From Porticoccaceae bacterium UBA1117 (GTDB taxonomy: Bacteria > Pseudomonadota > Gammaproteobacteria > Pseudomonadales > Porticoccaceae), in assembly GCA_002313335.1 (NCBI GenBank), contig DCBC01000124.1, forward strand, positions 3,484-11,027: DNA of 7,544 bases. The letters run 5' to 3'. Numbering within the stretch: the first letter of the stretch is position 1; each line of letters begins with the position of its first letter. A program made the position numbers and the translations under genes. The notes under the pieces are model-generated. The model did no database searches. It worked only from the letters and a program-made list of their open reading frames with translations, and was not told where the DNA came from. Shown one piece after another: positions 1-5,459 of this stretch.

Positions 1-46
1 CCTGGACTTCTTCAAGAGATTCGTTTGTATCGTTCTTGTCACTCAT
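1..46 (-). CDS. 5' end of an unidentified gene, cut by the window edge
   Basis: An open frame starts with ATG at 46-44 and runs off the left edge after 15 codons, reading MSDKNDTNESLEEVQ. A modest ribosome-binding site (GGGAA) lies a few bases upstream. The fragment is acidic and polar, with no signal peptide or membrane segment in what can be seen. It is co-directional with the flagellar genes and preceded by a sigma-28-like promoter, so a late flagellar, motor or chemotaxis gene is plausible. In related gammaproteobacteria flhA often lies downstream of flhB, sometimes after intervening genes, so an FlhA with an N-terminal extension is possible. Fifteen residues are too few to identify the product. 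The reading frame and start are fairly secure; the function is unknown. Confidence 0.55.
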   Translation of the reverse strand, partial: MSDKNDTNESLEEVQ

Positions 47-76
47 GATTTTCCCAGAAACGTATTTTTTAGGATA

Positions 77-88
77 GGGCAGCCGCCC
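77..88 (-). repeat. Small GC-rich inverted repeat in the leader of the left-edge gene
   Basis: The minus strand reads GGGC-GGCT-GCCC, a perfect 4-bp GC stem with a 4-base loop in otherwise AT-rich DNA. It would lie near the 5' end of a transcript started from the sigma-28-like promoter. No run of T follows it on either strand, so it is not a standard intrinsic terminator. It may be a 5' stabilising stem, or chance. Confidence 0.25.
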
Positions 89-98
89 AGTATGTTAA

Positions 99-125
99 CA
101 ATCGACAGAAAATAGATTATCTTTA
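99..125 (-). promoter_or_regulatory. Candidate sigma-28 (FliA) promoter for the left-edge gene
   Basis: On the minus strand TAAAGATA (125-118) and GTCGATTG (106-99) are separated by exactly 11 bases. The enterobacterial FliA consensus is TAAAGTTT-N11-GCCGATAA. The -35 half matches 6 of 8 positions, including all of TAAAG, and the -10 half matches 5 of 8, including CGAT. The expected transcription start is near 92, leaving a leader of roughly 46 bases before the ATG at 46. The site lies in the longest intergenic gap of the window, just downstream of the SPOR-domain gene, which is a sensible place for a late-class promoter. It was recognised by eye and has not been scored against a background model. 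Confidence 0.5.
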
Positions 126-142
126 GGTCTGATGTGGCAATA

Positions 143-1603
143 TCAAAAATCACATGTCTGGTTTCTTTGACACCAGGCCTTCAATTCCTCAGCCTCCCAA
201 AGCCAAAATTCTTTCGGTATTCCTGGGCCTGCAACAAATTCAGCTGCGGCATCTCTTGATGAGAAGGGGCCCGAAATAATGCCAAAGCTTTTGTTGCCCT
301 TGGTATTAATGGGTAGGATCCGTGCGTCACTAAGAGATGGAAATTGGGTGATATAGTCCAAAATGCTCTGATCACTTTTTAAGACTATGTGCTGAACAAA
401 AAACGTCTGCTTAGGTACGCTCTTTAAACTTTGTATACTGTTTTTCTCGCTTTCATTATCTGCATTCACATCTTCGAGTTCTGCTTTTTCAAGCACTGGA
501 GGTGTGTTTGCTCTTGTTGTCTGATTTTGTGAAACAACCAACTCGCTTTTCAAGCTTGCTTTTGAATCCGCTGGCCGGTGGTGGTCTCCTGAGGAAGTAT
601 TCTGCTGATGGGTTGTCTGATTAACCTGCTCCGGCGGTATATCCTGTATATTTTTAGCGGTCAGCAAAGAGGGCGCTTTAAGAGTTTTATTCTCCACCTC
701 CTGGCTAGTAAGCTCGCCAGTAACACTGGTTGAGAGAACTTTATATTCCCCCATCATAGTGTAAGAAAAGCCAAAAGCAGCAGCTCCCAAAATCCCTACG
801 GCTAGGAGCCCTCTTATTAATCTCTGGTGTTTACCTTGCTTTTGCTTGATACCCTCACTTTTTTCTTTGGTGATCTGCTCTTCCCTAGATGAATCATTCC
901 GGGTCTCTTTGATCGCTTGACCTTGTTGGCCGCCCAGCATTACCTGATCTGCCTCTCTCTGTATTCTCGCATCTTTAACCACCCCGCCTAGACCAACATC
1001 ATTCAGAAATAGAGCTGCTTCCCTCTCATATGTGGTCCCTTGGGCGGCTAAAAAAAACTCTTTGGCTTCCAGAACAGAGGGTATTTCTATGTCCCAGCGG
1101 TAAATATTCCTGCCTAGCAGCATTAATGTCTCGTCGTAAGCTGGCCATGTCGCTTTGTCAAAGAACAGCACCATGCGAACATTAACACCAGGAAAATCAG
1201 AAAGTAGCTGTAACAGTAATGTCCACTGCACTGGATCGACCACATTCGCGTCATTCACTAGCATTAGGGTTATTGGCTTGTCCGCTAAAGGCTTTTGGCG
1301 AGCTTGGTCCATTGTCATTTGGGATAGTAATTGATTAAATTTTCGTAACAACTCTTCGGTGTTAGTCGGCGGAAACGTCTCCAGCTGAAATGTTGCTTCT
1401 TCTCGAAATCTTGACGTAATAATCCTTGAATAATGAGTCAATGCCGCTTCATTACTTCCAATCATAGCAAGTCCCATCGACTGATTAATAACTGCATCAA
1501 GGGCCAACCGAAAATCTTGCTTATTCTTGTGAGAGCCTACGATATCTCCATCGTCCAGGTATTGCTCTAGTTCAAGACTCTTATGCTTATCTGTGTTTTT
1601 CAT
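143..1603 (-). CDS. DamX-like membrane protein: degenerate ATPase-like domain, one TM helix, C-terminal SPOR domain
   Basis: The product has 486 residues. Residues about 25-215 resemble the ExeA/DamX-type ATPase domain: MGLAMIGSNEAALTHY (43-58) sits where the P-loop should be but lacks GK[ST], and ITLMLVNDAN (111-120) is a Walker B-like strand. A charged Gln/Lys/Glu stretch (about 220-262) precedes one hydrophobic helix (about 263-283). A polar, low-complexity linker follows (about 290-398), then a SPOR-like domain (about 400-475) with FFVQHIVLKS, the turn FGIISGPFSSRDAAAEF and a final FWLW strand. Cysteines lie at 478 and 484. The predicted topology is N-terminus in the cytoplasm and SPOR domain in the periplasm. 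SPOR domains bind glycan strands stripped of stem peptides at the septum, and DamX is a division-ring protein with this layout. The gene starts 24 bases after flhB with a strong AGGAGG, so it belongs to the flagellar operon. A role linking export or basal-body assembly to polar peptidoglycan is inferred. The architecture is fairly certain; the function is not. Confidence 0.75.
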   Translation of the reverse strand: MKNTDKHKSLELEQYLDDGDIVGSHKNKQDFRLALDAVINQSMGLAMIGSNEAALTHYSRIITSRFREEATFQLETFPPTNTEELLRKFNQLLSQMTMDQARQKPLADKPITLMLVNDANVVDPVQWTLLLQLLSDFPGVNVRMVLFFDKATWPAYDETLMLLGRNIYRWDIEIPSVLEAKEFFLAAQGTTYEREAALFLNDVGLGGVVKDARIQREADQVMLGGQQGQAIKETRNDSSREEQITKEKSEGIKQKQGKHQRLIRGLLAVGILGAAAFGFSYTMMGEYKVLSTSVTGELTSQEVENKTLKAPSLLTAKNIQDIPPEQVNQTTHQQNTSSGDHHRPADSKASLKSELVVSQNQTTRANTPPVLEKAELEDVNADNESEKNSIQSLKSVPKQTFFVQHIVLKSDQSILDYITQFPSLSDARILPINTKGNKSFGIISGPFSSRDAAAEFVAGPGIPKEFWLWEAEELKAWCQRNQTCDF

Positions 1604-1610
1604 TTATTGC

Positions 1611-1616
1611 CCTCCT
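1611..1616 (-). promoter_or_regulatory. Strong Shine-Dalgarno of the SPOR-domain gene
   Basis: The minus strand carries a full AGGAGG seven bases before the ATG at 1603, within the 24-base gap after flhB. It is the strongest ribosome-binding site in the window. It fixes the start codon and suggests the gene is translated efficiently in its own right rather than only by coupling to flhB. Confidence 0.7.
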
Positions 1617-1627
1617 CAGGCAAAAAT

Positions 1628-2779
1628 TCACACCTGATGCAATGATCCATCAGTGTTGTATTGCATATCTAGCGGGACTTCCGGATTTGGTTTATCTGTC
1701 TCGGTCGCCCCTTTGTTTAAGCTGTTCAGACTAAATACATAAGCGATAACCTGAGCAACAGCGTAATATAAGGGCTCTGGAATAGGTTCTTGGATGTCCG
1801 TTGTAAAATAAAGTGCTCGCGCCAATGTGGGTGCAGAAAAAACTGGAACGCCCTTCTCTTTAGCCTTTTCTCGAATGCCTTGGGCTAGAAAATCTACACC
1901 TTTGGCTACTAGCATTGGGGCCCCTGCGCTTGACGGGTTATAGCTGAGTGCAACAGCAAAATGTTCCGGATTTACAACAATGACATCTGCATCGCCTACT
2001 GCATCCATCATTAACGCCATTGCCATTTCTCTCTGTTTACGCCGGATCTGCGCCTTTATTTCAGGCCGCCCTTCCGTATCCTTGAACTCGTCCTTTATCT
2101 CTTGTTTAGTCATTTTCATTTTTTTATTGTGCTCATAGAGCTGATAAGGAACATCAACACCTGCGGCAACAATTAATGTTAGTGCTATCCACACTACTCC
2201 GCTTGCAATAATGTCACCAGCGCCAAATATTGCTGTTTTTGCCTCCATAAATCCCAAGGCAAGTAATGCATTAAAGTTACTACTAACCACAATATAAAGA
2301 ACTGATCCAACCAAACCAAACTTGAGTAAAGCTTTGGTCAGCTCTACCAGGGCCTTCATCCCAAATATTCGCTTAAATCCTTGCAGTGGATTAAGTTTAC
2401 TGGCTTTTGGTGCTAGAGCTTTTAGCGATACGTTATAACCGCCAAGTAATCCGGCAGCGGCGAAGGCAATAATGATTGTCAACGCAAAAACCGGTAGTAG
2501 TACCAACATACTCTCCAGTGCGTGAGTTCCAAAAGTAAAAGGTAGCAGGTGTGCGTCAAAAATATCTTTGCGATCAAATACAAACCCTCTGGAAAATATT
2601 TCTCCGATCTTAATGACCAAATAACCGCCAAATAAATACATAAACAAAGCAGTGCCAATCATCATCGCTGCGACAGAGAGCTCTTGAGATCGAACAATCT
2701 GACCATCTTCTCGCGCTTTTTCAAGCCGCTTGGCGGTCGGCTCTTCGGTGCGTTCTTCGGTAGATGACTCATCTGACAT
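1628..2779 (-). CDS. flhB: FlhB, flagellar type III export substrate-specificity switch protein
   Basis: The protein has 383 residues, normal for FlhB. The N-terminus carries the family hallmark EERTEEPTAKRLEKAREDG (8-26). Hydrophobic membrane segments follow at about 35-58, 90-113, 148-168 and 185-208. A cytoplasmic domain then runs through the linker with KDTEGRPEIKAQIR (233-246). FlhB gates export with FlhA and switches specificity from rod/hook to filament substrates after self-cleavage between Asn and Pro of NPTH. Here the site is N270-P271-E272-H273, so the cleaved pair and the His are kept but Thr is replaced by Glu. The C-terminal part continues with APTLARALYF (316-325) and a tail of about 30 residues. 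The start ATG overlaps the fliR stop by one base (TAATG) and has a good GGGGAG ribosome-binding site. The SPOR-domain gene follows 24 bases downstream. Confidence 0.97.
   Translation of the reverse strand: MSDESSTEERTEEPTAKRLEKAREDGQIVRSQELSVAAMMIGTALFMYLFGGYLVIKIGEIFSRGFVFDRKDIFDAHLLPFTFGTHALESMLVLLPVFALTIIIAFAAAGLLGGYNVSLKALAPKASKLNPLQGFKRIFGMKALVELTKALLKFGLVGSVLYIVVSSNFNALLALGFMEAKTAIFGAGDIIASGVVWIALTLIVAAGVDVPYQLYEHNKKMKMTKQEIKDEFKDTEGRPEIKAQIRRKQREMAMALMMDAVGDADVIVVNPEHFAVALSYNPSSAGAPMLVAKGVDFLAQGIREKAKEKGVPVFSAPTLARALYFTTDIQEPIPEPLYYAVAQVIAYVFSLNSLNKGATETDKPNPEVPLDMQYNTDGSLHQV
1961..1972 (-). other. FlhB autocleavage motif, NPEH variant
   Basis: These four codons (AAT CCG GAA CAT) encode residues 270-273, at the position of the conserved NPTH self-cleavage motif. 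In the family the peptide bond after Asn breaks through Asn cyclisation. Asn, Pro and His are intact and only the third residue differs, so cleavage is expected to be kept. Confidence 0.85.
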
Positions 2780-3549
2780 TAGAAGCTCCCCATGGCTTGG
2801 CCTAAAACATCAAATGCTTGTTGCCATAACCAGGTGATGCGAAAGCCAATACTTGACATGGACATTAGCAACAGGATCAAGCCTGCCAGTATCATGGCTG
2901 GGAACCCTACAGCAAAAATATTAAGGGCAGGCGCCGCTCTTGTAATGACCCCTAAACCCATATTGATTAACAATAAAGAGGCCATCATGGGCATCCCCAA
3001 AAGTACAGCTCCAACAAATATCATGGAGCTCCACTGGATCATTAACCCCGCCAATGCTTGAATTTCAATTACGCCCCCTATTGGAAGCAGCGTAAAGCTC
3101 TCTAGCAATAGAGAAATAATAATAATATGACCCCCTAAGCCTAAAAATATGAGGGTTGAACAAACGACAAGAAACTGAGAAATAACCGGAACATTACCCA
3201 TGTTCGCATCAATCATATTGGCCATGCTCAGCCCCATAGACGTAGAAATACTTTGTCCTCCTACGATTAGTGCCGCATTAACAATCTGTAATATAAGGCC
3301 TAAAGTGACGCCGATAAAAACTTGAACCAGTACTTCTTTTAGCCCCAATGCGCTAATTGGGTCGATCACCGGCCAATCCGTTAGAGGGAAAACAAGCCAT
3401 GTTAATAAGGCTGCTAGCAACACCCGTATCCTTACAGTCACAGCCTGTAAGGAAAAAAATGGCGCTGCTAAAAGAAATGCCGAGACTCTTATCATCGGCC
3501 AGAGTAGCTTATAAAAATAATCAATAACCTCAGAAACTAGAACGTCCAT
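2779..3549 (-). CDS. fliR: FliR, flagellar type III export gate membrane protein
   Basis: The protein has 256 residues from the ATG at 3549, a normal length for FliR. It is almost entirely hydrophobic, with about six membrane-type segments. It carries the conserved stretch NMGLGVITRAAPALNIFAVG (196-215), which ends in the family FP motif. FliR joins FliP and FliQ in the helical export-gate complex at the centre of the MS ring. The start is ambiguous: GTG at 3552 and ATG at 3549 are adjacent codons, and both overlap the fliQ stop (GTGATG contains TGA). ATG is preferred as the commoner start. No clear Shine-Dalgarno sequence lies upstream, only a T-rich stretch, so translation probably depends on ribosomes finishing fliQ. 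The stop overlaps the flhB start by one base. Confidence 0.96.
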   Translation of the reverse strand: MDVLVSEVIDYFYKLLWPMIRVSAFLLAAPFFSLQAVTVRIRVLLAALLTWLVFPLTDWPVIDPISALGLKEVLVQVFIGVTLGLILQIVNAALIVGGQSISTSMGLSMANMIDANMGNVPVISQFLVVCSTLIFLGLGGHIIIISLLLESFTLLPIGGVIEIQALAGLMIQWSSMIFVGAVLLGMPMMASLLLINMGLGVITRAAPALNIFAVGFPAMILAGLILLLMSMSSIGFRITWLWQQAFDVLGQAMGSF

Positions 3550-3818
3550 CACAAAAACAACGCTGGGATCCGCTCGAAAATGCGCCTAAAAAAATCGACC
3601 ATCACCGCAATTTGCCAGCTACCAAAGACAAGTAGGGCCACCACCATAATCGCAAGCTTCGGTATAAAGCTTAAGGTCATTTCTTGTATTGAGGTTGCCG
3701 CTTGAAAAATACCGATGAAAAGACCAACTGCTAATGCAGTTCCCAGCAGAGGTGCGGCAACTAAGACCGCTACCCATAGAGCCTCTCTCCCCAAATCAAT
3801 TACTTGTGCTGCGTCCAT
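3549..3818 (-). CDS. fliQ: FliQ, flagellar type III export gate membrane protein
   Basis: With the start at ATG 3818 the protein has 89 residues, the usual FliQ length, and begins MDAAQVIDLGREAL as family members do. It has two membrane helices (about 13-37 and 53-77) joined by the conserved loop FQAATSIQEMTLSFIPKL (38-55). FliQ packs around the FliP/FliR core of the export gate. The frame extends upstream to a TTG at 3842, which would add eight residues not typical of the family and overlap fliP. The ATG at 3818 has a GAGGG ribosome-binding site at good spacing and is preferred. The gene begins 10 bases after the fliP stop, and its own stop overlaps the fliR start. Confidence 0.95.
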   Translation of the reverse strand: MDAAQVIDLGREALWVAVLVAAPLLGTALAVGLFIGIFQAATSIQEMTLSFIPKLAIMVVALLVFGSWQIAVMVDFFRRIFERIPALFL

Positions 3819-3825
3819 GTCATCG

Positions 3826-3830
3826 CCCTC
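3826..3830 (-). promoter_or_regulatory. Shine-Dalgarno that fixes the fliQ start
   Basis: The minus strand carries GAGGG with its core GAGG eight bases before ATG 3818. The site overlaps the fliP stop codon (TGAGGG), so termination on fliP and initiation on fliQ share the same bases. This supports ATG 3818 over the upstream TTG at 3842. Confidence 0.65.
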
Positions 3831-4662
3831 AGTTAATCGCAAAACTGGCTGCCAAAGAGCCCATAATTAAAGTCCAACCATCAACCAAAACGAACAACAT
3901 CAGCTTAAATGGCATTGATATCATCATTGGAGAAAGCATCATCATGCCCATGGACATCAAGACGCTCGCAACGACTAAATCAATCACAATGAAGGGTATA
4001 TAAATAAGAAAGCCGATAGAAAACGCACTTTTGAGTTCGGAGGTTATAAACGCCGGCACTAATGTTGAAAGGGGCACATCTGCTGGCTCTGTTATGTTCT
4101 TGTTGTTTGCAATCTCCACGAACATAGCAATGTCTGTTTCACGCGTTTGATTAAGCATGAAGTTTCTAAACGGCTCCTCTGCTTTCACAAGTGCTGTATC
4201 AAAGGACACTTGTTCTTCAAGGTAAGGCGTTATTGCTTCATCATAAACAGAAGTGAGCACGGGAGACATAATGAATATTGTCAAAAAAAGAGATATGCCT
4301 ACTAGCACTTGATTTGGTGGGGTTTGGGCCGTTCCCAAAGCTTGTCGCAGTAGTGACATAACGATAATAATCCTGACGAAAGACGTCATCATCAGTAGCA
4401 GTGATGGTAGTAGTGTCAGCAGTGTCATTAAGGCAAGCAGTTGTAACGTTAAACTGTATTTGGTTCCCCCGCTGCCATCGTCAATCATGTTTATGATGGG
4501 TAGGCCCGTTTGAGCATCGGCCGGTAACGCTAACAGCACACCTATGATCGCAATACCGCAAACAAGCAGCTTCAGTCCTTGTGAAAAAAGTCTAGGAGAG
4601 CATGATTTCTTATCCTCATATCGACTATCAAAGTTCTGTGTGTTACCAATTATTCTGAACAT
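3829..4662 (-). CDS. fliP: FliP, flagellar type III export gate core protein
   Basis: The protein has 277 residues, somewhat longer than the usual roughly 245. Conserved FliP blocks are present: GTAQTPPNQVLVGISLFLTI (110-129), EEPFRNFMLNQTRETDIAMF (162-181), and the C-terminal stretch from LVPAFITSELKSAF (201-214) through the Met-rich segment to MPFKLMLFVLVDGW (250-263). FliP forms the core ring of the export gate and is normally made with a cleavable signal peptide. Here a hydrophobic core (about 32-46) ends in PADA-QT, giving a plausible cleavage after residue 50. About 30 polar and basic residues precede that core, an unusually long n-region. No in-frame ATG and no better-supported start lies closer to the core, and an AAAGGA site precedes ATG 4662. 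The gene begins 3 bases after the fliO stop. Confidence 0.97.
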   Translation of the reverse strand: MFRIIGNTQNFDSRYEDKKSCSPRLFSQGLKLLVCGIAIIGVLLALPADAQTGLPIINMIDDGSGGTKYSLTLQLLALMTLLTLLPSLLLMMTSFVRIIIVMSLLRQALGTAQTPPNQVLVGISLFLTIFIMSPVLTSVYDEAITPYLEEQVSFDTALVKAEEPFRNFMLNQTRETDIAMFVEIANNKNITEPADVPLSTLVPAFITSELKSAFSIGFLIYIPFIVIDLVVASVLMSMGMMMLSPMMISMPFKLMLFVLVDGWTLIMGSLAASFAIN

Positions 4663-4665
4663 CTT

Positions 4666-5049
4666 TTAATCCTTTAACCCAGTTTTCACTTTAGCCAATA
4701 GCGCGCCAAATCCTTTAGCATTTCGGCTAACTTTATCGGGGCTAACCTCCTTTTCTCTCAACTCCGACTGACTATTAATCGCGCATGCATCCTTATTCCA
4801 AATGGCCAACTGTGTCAAACTATGCGGTGATACTCCTATCAACAGTTGCTCTCCATTAATGCCAATTAGTACTAGTTTTTGACGGCCGCCAAGATTTTTA
4901 ACCTCGATTAACTCTATTTTTTGCTGTCCCGAAATACCCATAACCGCGCTATATCTTTTTATACCAAATAAAGTCGCCGCTAACAGGGCTATCACTACTG
5001 CAAACGATCCCATCATGGTGATAACTTCACTGAAGCCAATAATTTCCAT
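4666..5049 (-). CDS. fliO: FliO, flagellar export-gate assembly protein
   Basis: The protein has 127 residues, normal for FliO. A short N-terminus leads into one membrane helix (about 8-30), followed by a small cytoplasmic domain. The typical pattern is KIELIEVKNLGGRQKLVLIG (44-63), then INGEQLLIGVSPHSLTQL (64-81). The tail is polar and basic. FliO is not part of the finished gate; it helps FliP oligomerise and protects it during assembly. The position between fliN and fliP is the standard one. A GGGAG ribosome-binding site precedes the ATG, which lies 15 bases after the fliN stop. The family is weakly conserved, so synteny adds much of the certainty. Confidence 0.92.
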   Translation of the reverse strand: MEIIGFSEVITMMGSFAVVIALLAATLFGIKRYSAVMGISGQQKIELIEVKNLGGRQKLVLIGINGEQLLIGVSPHSLTQLAIWNKDACAINSQSELREKEVSPDKVSRNAKGFGALLAKVKTGLKD

Positions 5050-5064
5050 ACCGCGCTACTCCCT

Positions 5065-5406
5065 TTAAAGATTTTTCATCCGTTCAGATGCCGGTACTAC
5101 ATTAGTCAGCTTGACACCATAATGCTCGCCCACAAGGACAACCTCGCCCTGAGCTACACGCGTGTCGTTCACTAATAAATCAAGAGGCTCGCCCGCAAGC
5201 TTACTTAACTCAACCACACTGCCTTGACTAAGGCTCAAGATGTCCTTTATTTTTAGGCTGGTTCTCCCTACCTCTAAAGATAAGGTAACGGCAATATTTT
5301 GTAGTAGATCAGCATCAATTTTGCTCTTTTGAGCGTTCTCTAATGTTGAATCAGCTTCCTCTAACTGGCTTTCTTGATCTACTGTATTTGGTTCTTGGTC
5401 TTCCAT
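5065..5406 (-). CDS. fliN: FliN, flagellar motor switch (C-ring) protein
   Basis: The protein has 113 residues. An acidic, Gln-rich N-terminal third (1-30) precedes a SpoA (surface presentation of antigens) domain at about 33-107. Family features include LLQNIAVTLSLEVGRTSLKI (34-53), GSVVELSKLAGEPLDLLVN (62-80) and the conserved VAQGEVVLVGEHYGVKLTNV (84-103). FliN forms the base of the C-ring with FliM, docks the export ATPase through FliH, and takes part in switching. It follows fliM after a 53-base AT-rich gap. The ribosome-binding site is weak (GTGAG), but the start gives the expected length and no better one is seen. Confidence 0.97.
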   Translation of the reverse strand: MEDQEPNTVDQESQLEEADSTLENAQKSKIDADLLQNIAVTLSLEVGRTSLKIKDILSLSQGSVVELSKLAGEPLDLLVNDTRVAQGEVVLVGEHYGVKLTNVVPASERMKNL

Positions 5407-5439
5407 AATTTTCTCACTTTTTCTACTTAGTCAATTGTT

Positions 5440-5457
5440 AAATATAAACGTATATTT
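5440..5457 (-). repeat. AT-only inverted repeat between fliM and fliN
   Basis: A perfect 7-bp inverted repeat, AAATATA and TATATTT, flanks a 4-base loop directly after the fliM stop. With A:T pairs only, the stem is weak, and no U-run follows it. It could mark an mRNA processing or stability site, or a protein-binding palindrome, or simply reflect the AT-rich spacer. Confidence 0.25.
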
Positions 5458-5459
5458 TG

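Noticed and set aside
1..46. Left-edge fragment as a second FliM-like protein, because both begin MSDK and contain LEE
   Set aside because: The similarity is limited to a few common residues. The CheY-peptide pattern (ELDAL) is absent, and 15 residues cannot support homology.
77..88. GGGCGGCTGCCC as an intrinsic terminator of the flagellar operon
   Set aside because: The stem is only 4 bp and is followed by TATCCTAAAAAAT rather than a T tract on the minus strand. On the plus strand the following bases are mixed as well.
2792..3061. Plus-strand open frame of 89 codons opposite fliR
   Set aside because: It is an antisense shadow of a clearly conserved membrane protein gene, with no ribosome-binding site context or family resemblance.
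3819..3842. Longer fliQ starting at TTG 3842
   Set aside because: It would add eight residues not seen in FliQ, needs a rare start codon and overlaps fliP. ATG 3818 has a good ribosome-binding site and gives the usual 89 residues.
3734..4003. Plus-strand open frame of 89 codons opposite fliP/fliQ
   Set aside because: It spans the antisense of two well-supported genes, and its composition mirrors the hydrophobic codons on the other strand.
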